Shown here: in pieces, positions 26,901-36,159 of the stretch
Numbering within the stretch: the stretch's first letter is position 1
Layout: the number at the start of each line of letters is the position of its first letter
NCBI RefSeq assembly: GCF_900141855.1
Contig: NZ_FQYU01000005.1
Coordinates: forward strand, 193,790-257,789
Origin: Pseudozobellia thermophila
GTDB taxonomy: Bacteria; Bacteroidota; Bacteroidia; Flavobacteriales; Flavobacteriaceae
Length of the DNA stretch: 64,000 nucleotides
Direction: 5' to 3'
Notes under the pieces: model-generated
Told to the model about the DNA's origin: nothing
The model's database searches: none
The model's input: the letters and a program-made list of their open reading frames with translations, nothing else
Made by a program: the position numbers and the translations under genes

Positions 26901-26931
26901 TTGTTATACAAGGCCAAAAAAGTTAAGTTTG
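26901..26931 (+). promoter_or_regulatory. Predicted promoter of pyc
   Basis: TTG at 26901-26903, 20 nt spacer, TAAGTTTG at 26924-26931. Good match to the Bacteroidetes consensus; predicted start near 26937, about 35 nt before the ATG. Confidence 0.65.
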
Positions 26932-26972
26932 TTCGAATGGGTTTTTAGGTACGAATTAAAACGGCACACCAT

Positions 26973-29900
26973 ATGGAAATAAAAAAGGTTTTAGTAGCGA
27001 ACAGGGGAGAGATTGCTATACGCATCTTTAGGGCCTGTGTTGAAATCGGTGTGCGTACCGTTGGTATCTATACGTACGAAGACCGGTATTCCCTGCACCG
27101 CTACAAGGCGGACGAATCGTACCAGATCGGGGAAGACAACGAACCCCTAAAACCGTATCTGGATATCGATGCCATTATACAGGTGGCCAAGGAGAACAAC
27201 GTCGACGCCATCCATCCGGGCTATGGCTTTCTTTCCGAAAATGCCGATTTCGCCCAAAAGTGTGCCGACAACGGAATTGTATTCGTAGGGCCCAAAGTTT
27301 CCGTCCTAAAGGCCTTGGGCGACAAGATTACCGCGAAGGAGGTGGCCGTTGCCAACAACATTCCCATAATCCAGAGCAGCGATAAGGACCTAAAGGACGT
27401 AAAGACGGCCATAGCCGAAGCCAAGCGGATTGGCTACCCCTTGATGTTAAAGGCGGCCTCCGGCGGCGGCGGGCGTGGAATGCGCGTGATCCGAACCCAG
27501 GAAGAGCTGGAAAAGGGATTTCCCGAAGCCAAAAGGGAGTCGCTCAACGCCTTTGGCGACGATACGGTCTTCCTCGAAAAGTTTGTGGAAAACCCCAAGC
27601 ATATCGAGATACAGATCGTGGCCGATACCCATGGGAACATTGTACACCTGTACGAACGCGATTGCTCGGTGCAGCGAAGGTACCAGAAAGTTATCGAGTT
27701 TGCCCCGTCGATAGGACTGCCGCAAGAGACCAAGGACAGTCTCTACAAATACGCCATCGATATCTGCAAGGCGGTAGGCTACAACAACATCGGTACGGTG
27801 GAATTTTTGGTCGATGATGACGGAAGCATTTATTTTATCGAGGTAAACCCCCGCATCCAGGTCGAGCATACGGTTACCGAAATGATCACCAATATCGACC
27901 TGGTAAAAGCCCAGCTTTTTATTGCCGGAGGATATAAACTGTCGGATACCCAAATAAAAATACCGAGCCAAGAATCGGTTCAGGTAACCGGCGTCGCCCT
28001 GCAGTGCAGGATCACTACCGAAGACCCCTCGAACGACTTTAAACCCGATTACGGGGTGGTTACCACCTACAGAAGCGCCTCGGGTTTCGGTATCCGGTTG
28101 GATGCGGGAAGCCTTTATCAAGGGGTGGTCATCTCGCCCTTCTTCGATTCGATGCTGGTCAAGGTTTCGGCGCGTAGCCGTACCCTCGATGGTTGTTGTA
28201 GAAAAATGCGGCGTGCCCTGGCCGAGTTCCGAATTCGCGGGGTCAATACCAATATGGCCTTTTTGGACAACATCTTGAAGCACGAGACCTTTAGGGAGGG
28301 AAAGGTAACGGTAAATTTCATTAAGAACGAACCCAAGCTTTTCGAGTTTACCGAACCCAGAAACCGGGCCAACAAGCTCATTACCTTTTTGGGGGAGACC
28401 ATTGTGAACGGCAATCCCGATGTAAAAAATTACGACCCCGAACGAAAATTTACAAAGCCCAAAGTTCCGTCGTTTTCAAAAACCGATGGCTATCCGAAGG
28501 GAACCAAAGATCGGTTGACCGAAATGGGCCCTGAGCAATTTGCCCAGTGGCTCAAGGCGGAAAAGAAAGTGCATTTTACCGATACCACCATGCGCGATGC
28601 CCACCAGAGTTTGTTGGCCACCCGCATGCGTACGGTAGATATGATGAAGGTGGCCGAAGGCTATGCCAAGAACCATCCCGAAATATTTTCCATGGAAGTC
28701 TGGGGAGGGGCCACTTTTGACGTTTGCCTGAGGTTTTTGCACGAAAATCCGTGGGAGCGCCTGGCCCTCTTGCGAAAGGCCATGCCCAACGTGTTGCTGC
28801 AGATGCTTATTCGCGGATCCAACGGGGTGGGGTATACGGCCTATCCCGATAACCTGATCGAAAAATTTGTAGAGGAATCGTGGAATACGGGCGTGGATGT
28901 CTTCCGGATTTTCGATTCGCTCAACTGGATGAAATCCCTCGCACCCTGTATCGAATACGTGCGTAAGCGAACGGGAGGCTTGGCCGAGGGTTCCATCTGC
29001 TACACCGGCGATATCTTAGATCCCTCCAAAACAAAATACGACCTCAAATACTACGTCCAACTGGCCAAGGACATTGAAAATGCCGGGGCCCACATTCTTG
29101 GGGTCAAGGATATGGCGGGACTCTTAAAGCCGAATGCGGCCTTTGAGCTGATCCAGGCCTTGAAATCCGAAATAAACATTCCCATCCACCTGCACACACA
29201 CGATACCTCGTCGGTTCAAACGGCTACCTATCTCAAGGCGGTGGAAGCCGGTGTCGACGTGGTCGATGTGGCCTTGGGCGGACTTTCGGGACTCACCTCT
29301 CAGCCCAATTTCAATTCGGTGTTGGAGATGCTCCGTTTTCACGAGCGCGAAAATCCGATGGATGCCGATAAGTTGGCCGAGTATTCCAATTATTGGGAAA
29401 CCGTCCGTAATTACTATTACACCTTCGAATCGGGACTCAAATCGGGTACGGGCGATGTGTACCGCCATGAGATTCCCGGAGGGCAGTATTCCAATCTAAA
29501 AGGACAGGCCATTGCCTTGGGGCTTGAGGACAAGTTTACCGAGGTGACCAAAATGTACGCCGAGGTCAACCAAATGTTCGGCGATATTATCAAGGTGACC
29601 CCGAGTTCGAAAGTGGTGGGCGATATGGCCCAGTACATGATCAGTAACAACCTCAGTGTGGCGGATGTGATGGAAAGGGGCGATGATATTTCCTTTCCCG
29701 AATCGGTAAAAAGTTTTTTTCGGGGCGACCTGGGGCAACCGGTCGGCGGATTTCCAAAGAAACTGCAAAAGATCGTCCTAAAGGACGAAAAGCCGTACAC
29801 CAATAGGCCCAACGCCCATCTAGAACCCGTTGATTTCGACAAGGAGTTCAAATCATTCAAAAGAAAGTTCAAAAAGGGTATGGGCAGAAAACTGGAGATT

Positions 29901-30425
29901 ACCGACTTTCTTTCCTATAAATTGTATCCGAAGGTGTTTATCGACGCCTACAACAACCATGTCAAGTATGGCAATGTGGTGAACATACCTACCAAAAACT
30001 TCTTTTACGGCATGGATGTGGGCGAAGAGATTATGGTAGAGCTCGAAGGCGGCAAGAACGTTTTGATTTCGCTGATGCTGAAGGGGGAACCCGATGAGGC
30101 AGGCAACGTCAGCATCTTTTTTAAGATCAACGGGCAGTTGAGAAACGTGATGATCAAAGATAGGTCGATAAAGGTCGAAAAGAAGGAAAATGTAAAGGCC
30201 GACCCGAACGATCCGAAACAGATAGGGGCCCCCTTGCAAGGTTTGCTTTCGAACGTGGTGGTGAAAACGGGGCAGGAGGTAAAAAGAAACCAGCCCTTGT
30301 TCGTTATCGAGGCGATGAAAATGGAAACCACGGTTACGGCCACCGAAGAAGGTACGGTTGCCAAAATTCAGTTGCAGGGCGGTTCGCTGGTGAATTCCGA
30401 AGACCTGGTGCTGACCCTTAAATAG
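26973..30425 (+). CDS. pyc: Pyruvate carboxylase
   Basis: Single-chain biotin enzyme making oxaloacetate from pyruvate, bicarbonate and ATP. 1150 residues in the canonical order. Biotin carboxylase (about 1-455) has the ATP-grasp loop KAASGGGGRGMR and EVNPRIQVEHTVTE. The carboxyltransferase TIM barrel (about 535-830) has FTDTTMRDAHQSLLATRMRT and metal ligands in HLHTHDTSS. A linker/tetramerisation region precedes the biotinyl domain, with the acceptor lysine in VIEAMKMETTV near the C-terminus. The start MEIKKVLVANRGEIA fits the family. It is followed after 9 nt by the UDG-like gene. Confidence 0.98.
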   Translation: MEIKKVLVANRGEIAIRIFRACVEIGVRTVGIYTYEDRYSLHRYKADESYQIGEDNEPLKPYLDIDAIIQVAKENNVDAIHPGYGFLSENADFAQKCADNGIVFVGPKVSVLKALGDKITAKEVAVANNIPIIQSSDKDLKDVKTAIAEAKRIGYPLMLKAASGGGGRGMRVIRTQEELEKGFPEAKRESLNAFGDDTVFLEKFVENPKHIEIQIVADTHGNIVHLYERDCSVQRRYQKVIEFAPSIGLPQETKDSLYKYAIDICKAVGYNNIGTVEFLVDDDGSIYFIEVNPRIQVEHTVTEMITNIDLVKAQLFIAGGYKLSDTQIKIPSQESVQVTGVALQCRITTEDPSNDFKPDYGVVTTYRSASGFGIRLDAGSLYQGVVISPFFDSMLVKVSARSRTLDGCCRKMRRALAEFRIRGVNTNMAFLDNILKHETFREGKVTVNFIKNEPKLFEFTEPRNRANKLITFLGETIVNGNPDVKNYDPERKFTKPKVPSFSKTDGYPKGTKDRLTEMGPEQFAQWLKAEKKVHFTDTTMRDAHQSLLATRMRTVDMMKVAEGYAKNHPEIFSMEVWGGATFDVCLRFLHENPWERLALLRKAMPNVLLQMLIRGSNGVGYTAYPDNLIEKFVEESWNTGVDVFRIFDSLNWMKSLAPCIEYVRKRTGGLAEGSICYTGDILDPSKTKYDLKYYVQLAKDIENAGAHILGVKDMAGLLKPNAAFELIQALKSEINIPIHLHTHDTSSVQTATYLKAVEAGVDVVDVALGGLSGLTSQPNFNSVLEMLRFHERENPMDADKLAEYSNYWETVRNYYYTFESGLKSGTGDVYRHEIPGGQYSNLKGQAIALGLEDKFTEVTKMYAEVNQMFGDIIKVTPSSKVVGDMAQYMISNNLSVADVMERGDDISFPESVKSFFRGDLGQPVGGFPKKLQKIVLKDEKPYTNRPNAHLEPVDFDKEFKSFKRKFKKGMGRKLEITDFLSYKLYPKVFIDAYNNHVKYGNVVNIPTKNFFYGMDVGEEIMVELEGGKNVLISLMLKGEPDEAGNVSIFFKINGQLRNVMIKDRSIKVEKKENVKADPNDPKQIGAPLQGLLSNVVVKTGQEVKRNQPLFVIEAMKMETTVTATEEGTVAKIQLQGGSLVNSEDLVLTLK

Positions 30426-30434
30426 TACGTCCCG

Positions 30435-31127
30435 ATGTTTCTGCACAAACATCCCTATGAGCCCTTTGTCTTCGAAGAGGCCGAAAAGCTGATTGTGGGA
30501 ACCCTACCGCCGCCCAGGTTCACGACCGGGGAACTGAAACCCGATGACGTCGATTTTTGCTATGGCAGTAGAAACGGCATGCTCTGGCCCATTTTAGACC
30601 GTATTTTCGATTTGGGCCTGGTGTACGAGAACAGCCCCTATGCCGTCGAACAGCGCAAGAACTTTTTGGTGGCGAATAAGATCGGGGTCTGCGATATTGT
30701 CGAAAGCGCCGAGCGCCTTAAGGTCGATGCCTCCGATCTGGGGATGGTAAACGTTCGCTTACGCGACCTGGTACACTACTTGGAGCGTTATCAAAACTTG
30801 AAAACCGTGCTTTTTATGGGCGGTAACAGTAAAAACGGCCCCGAATACTTTTTTAGGAAACTGATTCGGCCGAGGGGCATCAAGTTGGAAACGGTTTCGG
30901 ATGAGGTGCCCCGAATCTACCGTTTCAAATTGCCCCAAACCAAGCGGGCCATACGCACGGTGTCATTGACGGCTCCCTCGGGGGCAGCGAACAGGGCCGT
31001 AGGGAGCCTGCCTTCCTATAAGAAAATGAAAGCCGCCAATTCCGATTTTAATACACTGGATTTTAGGGTGATGCAGTACAGGGTGTTTTTTCTTCCTAGG
31101 GAAACGAAGGCTCCGGGCCCTAACTAA
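30435..31127 (+). CDS. Uracil-DNA glycosylase-superfamily protein
   Basis: 230 residues resembling a UDG-like fold. It shows LIVGTLPPPRF at the N-terminal catalytic-loop position, FCYGSRNGMLWPIL, and a C-terminal SLTAPSGAANRAVGS in the place of the DNA-intercalating leucine-loop motif. These suggest a base-excision repair glycosylase, but the water-activating residue of family 1 UDG (GQDPYH) is absent, so specificity is unknown. It starts 9 nt after pyc, so it is likely read from the pyc promoter, and ends at a strong terminator. It is recurrent in Flavobacteriaceae as an uncharacterised protein. Confidence 0.75.
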   Translation: MFLHKHPYEPFVFEEAEKLIVGTLPPPRFTTGELKPDDVDFCYGSRNGMLWPILDRIFDLGLVYENSPYAVEQRKNFLVANKIGVCDIVESAERLKVDASDLGMVNVRLRDLVHYLERYQNLKTVLFMGGNSKNGPEYFFRKLIRPRGIKLETVSDEVPRIYRFKLPQTKRAIRTVSLTAPSGAANRAVGSLPSYKKMKAANSDFNTLDFRVMQYRVFFLPRETKAPGPN

Positions 31128-31160
31128 AAAGAGCCCTATCGGTTGCGATAAGGCTCTTTT
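31127..31160 (+). terminator. Rho-independent terminator after the pyc operon
   Basis: Arms AAAAGAGCC (31127-31135) and GGCTCTTTT (31152-31160), extended internally by TATCG/CGATA. The A/U-rich ends would serve either strand. Confidence 0.85.
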
Positions 31161-31404
31161 ACGAGAACACTATATGAAAATGAAAAAATTTACTTCCTTG
31201 ATTATTACATGGTAAAAGTACCTATCCGTTTTACATTGCTGAAATTATTGTTGTCAACACTGTTGTTTTTGTAGTGTAGGTGGGTATTTTTGTTATAAGA
31301 TAGATTCTAGGATTGGCAATCGTCGCAGAATGCCGATCTTTACGGGCCGGAATCGTGTTTACAGTTAGTTTAGGACCATTAACACCATTATTACATAAAA
31401 GTAT

Positions 31405-33954
31405 ATGCAACAACAAGACGAAAAACTGAAGGAGTTCAAAAAATCGGTCAATAATAAATTCAATGTATACAACAGCCTGTTCTTAAACCTCCCCTACCGG
31501 CATATCGAGAATGTGGGTATCCTTATCCCGCTCTTATTGGATCAATGCCAAAAAGGCCTGGCCTCGGGGCAGAACCCACAGGAAATTTTGGATGCCTTTT
31601 TTCAGAACTATGTCAAAATAGATTCCGAAAAGGAACGTATCGATTTTATGTTCCGCATTATCCAGTACGTCGAACGTCAGGTAGTGCTCTACGACAGTGT
31701 TGAAGATGCAGCTTTTCCCAAGCTACAGGCCCACCGAAGGTCTTTGACCATCAAAGACTATTTTGAACTTGTCGACAAGAGCAAGAGTTGGGACAAGGTA
31801 TCGAAAAAGCTCTCGACCTTCAGTGCCCGTATTGTGCTCACGGCGCATCCTACCCAGTTTTATACCCCGGCCGTACTCGACATCATCCAAGAACTGCGCT
31901 CATTGATCTTGGAAGACCGTATAGACGATATAGACGTCGTCTTACAGCAGTTGGGGCTCACATCGCTCTTGAACTCGAAGAAGCCTACCCCCTTGGACGA
32001 GGCCAAAAATATCATTTACATCCTGCGGCATACCTACTACGATGCCATCGGGGAACTCTATGCCTATATCAAGGCCAATATCAGAAATAACGATTTCAAC
32101 AATTACAATATCATGAAGCTCGGCTTCTGGCCCGGTGGCGACAGGGACGGTAACCCCTACGTAACGGCTCCCATTACCAAGGATGTGGCCGACGAGCTTC
32201 GTATAACGCTGATGAAGTGTTATTACAACGACCTGAAGCGAATTCAAAAGAAATTGACCTTCAAGGGGGTGCAAGAGCCTATCGGAAAGTTGAGGAACAA
32301 CCTCTATACGGCCATGTTCGATACCCAAAAGACCATAGGCTACGAAGACATCCTACAGCCCTTGTTGGAAATCAGGGAACTTTTGATCACCAAGTACCAT
32401 GGCATTTACCTGAAGGAACTTGATTTCTTCCTCGACAAGGTGAAGATATTCAAGACCCACTTTGCGACCTTGGATATTCGGCAAGATCACAGAAAACACA
32501 AATTGGTCGTAGAGTCGGCCCTAAGGAAAAACGGACTTATCAAAGAGGCGATAGAGGAGCTTTCCGAAGGGGAACTGATCGATCTTTTGATCCATAAAGA
32601 CCTGACCTTGAATCCCGACGATTATTCCGATGCCCTGGTCAAGGACACCATAGAGAACATTGCCCAACTGAAGACCATTCAGGCCACCAATGGCGAAGAA
32701 GGGTGTAACCGTTACATTATCAGTAACTCCGAGGATATTTTCTCGGTACTTTTCGTATACGGGCTCTTCAGGTGGTGCGGTTGGGGCGATCGCGATATCA
32801 CCTTCGACATTATTCCGCTCTTTGAGACCATGACTGGTATGGAGGGGGCCGAAAAAACCATGCGGGCACTGTTCGACCTGCCGGCCTATAGGGAACACCT
32901 CGAAAAGAGGGGCAATAAGCAAACCATTATGTTGGGCTTTTCGGACGGAACCAAGGACGGGGGCTACCTCAAGGCCAACTGGGCCATTCTCAAGACCAAG
33001 GAGACCCTGTCAAAAATTTGCGACCAGAACGGGATAGATGCCATCTTCTTCGATGGACGTGGTGGACCACCGGCACGCGGAGGCGGAAAGACACACCGTT
33101 TCTATGCCGCACAGACCAAGGCCGTGGCCAACAACGAGATCCAACTTACCATTCAGGGGCAGACCATCACCAGTACCTATGGTACCAAGGAACATTTTAT
33201 ACACAACAGCGAGCAGCTGTTGACGGCCGGTCTTTCCAATAACCTCTTTGGCAAGGAAAACGTGATTTCTAGCAAACAGCGCAAATTGATAGAGGAACTC
33301 TCGGAGTTGAGCTTTAAAAAGTACGATGCCTTGAAAAACCACGAGATGTTCATTCCGTATTTGGAGAATAGGAGTACCCTAAAGTATTACCAAAAGGCCA
33401 ATATCGGAAGTAGGCCCGGTAAACGGGGAAACAAGAAGAAATTGGAGCTGAGCGACCTTAGGGCCATTTCCTTCGTGGGTTCGTGGAGCCAGTTGAAGCA
33501 GAACGTACCGGGGTATTTTGGTATAGGTACGGCCATTAAGACCCTGAAGGATGCAGGTCGGTTGAAAGAGGTGAAGAAGCTGTACAAGGAGGTGCCCTTC
33601 TTCAAGGCCCTGATGTTGAACAGTATGATGTCGCTCTCAAAATGCTATTTTGAACTGACCAGCTACATGAAGGAAGACAAGAAATATGGGGACTTCTGGA
33701 ACATCCTGCACGAAGAGTACCTGCTTTCGAAAAAAATGCTCTTGCTGATCTCCGGAAATAAGGTCTTGATGGAAAACGAGGCGGTTTCGCGGGAATCGAT
33801 ACGAATACGCGAGAACATTGTTCTACCCCTATTGGTCATCCAACAATATGCCTTACAGAAAATCGGGCAGAACACCACCTATCTCGACGAGTACGAAAAA
33901 ATCGTTACCCGATCGCTCTACGGCAATATCAACGCCAGTAGAAACTCGGCATAA
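31405..33954 (+). CDS. ppc: Phosphoenolpyruvate carboxylase
   Basis: 849 residues. Converts PEP and bicarbonate to oxaloacetate, an anaplerotic step. Active-site motifs: LTAHPTQFYTPAVLD (catalytic His region, TAHPTQ variant as in plants), FWPGGDRDGNPYVT, and FDGRGGPPARGGGKTHR (usually FHGRGGxxGRGGGP). The change to FDGRGG and the two inserted/replaced residues mark a divergent Bacteroidetes branch, but all catalytic Arg and Gly positions I can see are kept. Start MQQQDEKLKEFKK at 31405. The 277-bp gap upstream holds the pyc terminator and a 13-codon mini-ORF only. Confidence 0.93.
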   Translation: MQQQDEKLKEFKKSVNNKFNVYNSLFLNLPYRHIENVGILIPLLLDQCQKGLASGQNPQEILDAFFQNYVKIDSEKERIDFMFRIIQYVERQVVLYDSVEDAAFPKLQAHRRSLTIKDYFELVDKSKSWDKVSKKLSTFSARIVLTAHPTQFYTPAVLDIIQELRSLILEDRIDDIDVVLQQLGLTSLLNSKKPTPLDEAKNIIYILRHTYYDAIGELYAYIKANIRNNDFNNYNIMKLGFWPGGDRDGNPYVTAPITKDVADELRITLMKCYYNDLKRIQKKLTFKGVQEPIGKLRNNLYTAMFDTQKTIGYEDILQPLLEIRELLITKYHGIYLKELDFFLDKVKIFKTHFATLDIRQDHRKHKLVVESALRKNGLIKEAIEELSEGELIDLLIHKDLTLNPDDYSDALVKDTIENIAQLKTIQATNGEEGCNRYIISNSEDIFSVLFVYGLFRWCGWGDRDITFDIIPLFETMTGMEGAEKTMRALFDLPAYREHLEKRGNKQTIMLGFSDGTKDGGYLKANWAILKTKETLSKICDQNGIDAIFFDGRGGPPARGGGKTHRFYAAQTKAVANNEIQLTIQGQTITSTYGTKEHFIHNSEQLLTAGLSNNLFGKENVISSKQRKLIEELSELSFKKYDALKNHEMFIPYLENRSTLKYYQKANIGSRPGKRGNKKKLELSDLRAISFVGSWSQLKQNVPGYFGIGTAIKTLKDAGRLKEVKKLYKEVPFFKALMLNSMMSLSKCYFELTSYMKEDKKYGDFWNILHEEYLLSKKMLLLISGNKVLMENEAVSRESIRIRENIVLPLLVIQQYALQKIGQNTTYLDEYEKIVTRSLYGNINASRNSA

Positions 33955-33960
33955 GAACAG

Positions 33961-33994
33961 GGCCCTTGCTTTTTAAGTAAGGGCCTTTTTTTTT
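33961..33994 (+). terminator. Rho-independent terminator after ppc
   Basis: Arms GGCCCTT (33961-33967) and AAGGGCC (33979-33985), with extra pairing CTT/AAG inside, followed by nine T residues. Confidence 0.9.
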
Positions 33995-34039
33995 GTGATG
34001 GTGAAGGGTGGAGGGCCTATTCTGGTTTTTGGGCCTTAT

Positions 34040-35005
34040 TTAGTCTTCAAAAACCCTGAACTCGGCGCCCATGCCGTAATTTCGATGTCCGATTTGGAGC
34101 AGTTTTGAGTTGGGGTTGTAGTTTCGGTCAAAGACCTGCCATTTTTTGTCGTTGAAAAAAATGCGGCGAACAAAGGTCCGTTGATCGGCCTCACCCTTTA
34201 CAAAGGGCAGCAGGGGCCTAAAGGAGGTCGATATTTTTTGGATACCACGGGCCGTTTTAATCTCGCGGTATTTCTTGGTCTCTACCAATTTCCCCTCTTT
34301 ATCGGCATAGCCCAAAACTTGAATCGAAACAAAAAGTCCCGACTCGGGAATGAAAATGGAGTTGGACAATAGGTCGAGTTCAAAAACCTTATCGGCCTTT
34401 TCGTCCATGGCAAAAACGACGTTTTCATAGGGAATGCCCGCACCGGGGCTTCCATTGTTGTTTTCGTAGAACTGCACCCTGAAAATGGTGGCGAACTTAC
34501 CCTTTCCCTTGGTCTTGTATTCCGATTCGGCATTGACGGGCAAGTAGAGTTTTGATATTTGAGAAACCTGGCCTTCATGGCGTTTGAACAGTACGGCTAT
34601 CTCGCTTTCCACCGTGGGCAGCCAACAGGCAAAAATATCCTTATGGGTTTCCGCCTTTTGCCGACGCACCCTGAACTTCCCTTTTTTGGGGGCCGAGACG
34701 ATCACCTCGGCCAGCTGGGCGATCTCGGGCTCCAATTCAACGGTCTGGGTTGGCGTTGCCCGGGGAATCAAAACCGCCTTTTCCGAATAGCCCAGGGCCG
34801 AGATATAAAGTGTATCGATGTCGGGATACTTTTTGGCGGAAAAGGTAAAGTGTCCGTCCTCATCGGCAAAGGTGCCCAGTCCGTTACCAAACGATATGGT
34901 AGCGAAGGCAACGGGGGAACGGTCTTTGGCATCGATGATCTTGACCTCTTGGGCCTTGACCCAACAGCTTGCAAGGATAAGAATAACGGAGAGGTATCGT
35001 TTCAT
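34040..35005 (-). CDS. Secreted CarboxypepD_reg-like beta-sandwich protein
   Basis: 321 residues from the ATG at 35005 (MKRYLSVILILASCWVKAQ); an in-frame start at 35134 would bury the signal peptide and is rejected. A signal peptide of about 19 residues is followed by a carboxypeptidase regulatory-like domain (about 20-105; VKIIDAKDRSPVAFATISF, GTFADEDGHFTF). The rest (about 110-320) is a beta-rich region not assigned to a family (FYENNNGSPGAGIPYENV). Proteins like this usually sit in the periplasm or outer membrane in Bacteroidetes. It follows the trp operon and a small membrane gene on the same strand, with 49 nt between. Confidence 0.82.
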   Translation of the reverse strand: MKRYLSVILILASCWVKAQEVKIIDAKDRSPVAFATISFGNGLGTFADEDGHFTFSAKKYPDIDTLYISALGYSEKAVLIPRATPTQTVELEPEIAQLAEVIVSAPKKGKFRVRRQKAETHKDIFACWLPTVESEIAVLFKRHEGQVSQISKLYLPVNAESEYKTKGKGKFATIFRVQFYENNNGSPGAGIPYENVVFAMDEKADKVFELDLLSNSIFIPESGLFVSIQVLGYADKEGKLVETKKYREIKTARGIQKISTSFRPLLPFVKGEADQRTFVRRIFFNDKKWQVFDRNYNPNSKLLQIGHRNYGMGAEFRVFED

Positions 35006-35054
35006 GACGTCGACAATTGGGTACATTGCTGAAAGCCCTTGGGGCCCTTGTACA

Positions 35055-35282
35055 CTATAGAGAACGTGGTTTCCCGATTTTAAGTATGATAAGGCGAAGC
35101 AATAAGACAAAGGGAAAACCGTGCAAGACCACATCGAACCAATCCATCAACTTCATGTTTACCGCCCCGCCCATAATCCATTTGATCTTTCCCCAAATGT
35201 GGGGTTCGGGAAAAAAGGGGGCCAGGCCAAGCGTGAGGCAGAGCAATAAGACCATTTTCCAATTGTTTATCAGATCGCCCAT
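35055..35282 (-). CDS. Small conserved membrane protein
   Basis: 75 residues with two predicted transmembrane segments (about 8-28, KMVLLLCLTLGLAPFF, and about 50-68, VVLHGFPFVLLLRLIIL). They flank a conserved amphipathic stretch EPHIWGKIKWIMGGAVNMKLMDWFD. Databases sometimes label close relatives as RND transporter, which is not justified by a 75-residue protein. The gene lies 22 nt downstream of trpA and may be co-transcribed with the trp operon. Function unknown. Confidence 0.75.
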   Translation of the reverse strand: MGDLINNWKMVLLLCLTLGLAPFFPEPHIWGKIKWIMGGAVNMKLMDWFDVVLHGFPFVLLLRLIILKIGKPRSL

Positions 35283-35304
35283 GGTGGTTTTGTTTTTCCT
35301 TCGG

Positions 35305-36069
35305 TTATCGTATGGTCTTGATAAAGGTCGATATTCCCTCCACGCCGTGACCGTTTAAATGTTTGATAAAGGCCGAACCGATAATGGCCCCTTTGGCCGA
35401 TTTTGTGGCCTGCTCGAAAGTTTCGGAATTACTGATGCCGAAACCTACGATTTGGGGATTGTTCAGCTTCATGTCGGCAATACGCTGAAAATAGGCTTGC
35501 TGCCCATCACCGAAACCCGATTGTGCCCCGGTGACGCTGGCCGAGCTTACCATGTAAATGAATCCGTTGGAAACCGAATCTATAAATCGGATGCGTTTCT
35601 CGGAAGTCTGTGGGGTAATCAAGAATACATTGATCAGGCCGTATTTCTCAAAGGTCTCTTGGTATTCCTCGTGATAGACATCTACCGGAAGATCGGGAAT
35701 GATGAGTCCGTCTATGCCAATTTCCTGGCATTTTTTACAGAAGGCCTCCACGCCATATTGAAGCATGGGGTTAAAGTAGCCCATGATAATAAGCGGAATG
35801 GAAACCGATTGGCGGATATCTTTTAGCTGGTCGAAAAGAATTTCGGTCGTCATGCCGTTTTTAAGGGCCGCTGTGGAACTTTGTTGAATGGTGGGGCCGT
35901 CTGCCAGGGGGTCACTGAACGGAAGCCCTATCTCGATCATATCGACGCCGTTTTTCTCCAATTGCTGTATGATTTCTACGGTGTCGCCCAGTTTGGGATA
36001 GCCGGCCGTAAAATAGATGGAAAGCAATTTGCCTTCTTCCTTCAGTTTTTTGTTGATTCTATTTCCCAT
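35305..36069 (-). CDS. trpA: Tryptophan synthase alpha subunit
   Basis: 254 residues from the ATG at 36069 (MGNRINKKLKEEGKLL). Cleaves indole-3-glycerol phosphate to indole and glyceraldehyde 3-phosphate. Catalytic Glu and Asp are in MIEIGLPFSDPLADGP, with the loop VSSASVTGAQSGF binding substrate phosphate. Works as an alpha2-beta2 complex with TrpB, encoded 90 nt upstream. Last biosynthetic gene of the trp operon. Confidence 0.98.
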   Translation of the reverse strand: MGNRINKKLKEEGKLLSIYFTAGYPKLGDTVEIIQQLEKNGVDMIEIGLPFSDPLADGPTIQQSSTAALKNGMTTEILFDQLKDIRQSVSIPLIIMGYFNPMLQYGVEAFCKKCQEIGIDGLIIPDLPVDVYHEEYQETFEKYGLINVFLITPQTSEKRIRFIDSVSNGFIYMVSSASVTGAQSGFGDGQQAYFQRIADMKLNNPQIVGFGISNSETFEQATKSAKGAIIGSAFIKHLNGHGVEGISTFIKTIR

Positions 36070-36159
36070 AGTTTCAAATGCTGTTTTTCCTTTTAATAGG
36101 ATGGGCAAGTTCGTTTGGGATGCCGTTTTATAGGGTCCGTAAGATCTTGCCCAAGTATT

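Noticed and set aside
27447-28283. 278-codon minus-strand ORF inside pyc
   Set aside because: Antisense shadow of the biotin carboxylase domain; no motif or start context.
31405-33954. PEP carboxylase with a damaged active site (TAHPTQ, FDGRGG)
   Set aside because: TAHPTQ is also found in plant enzymes and the Gly/Arg framework is kept, so divergence rather than decay is the better reading.
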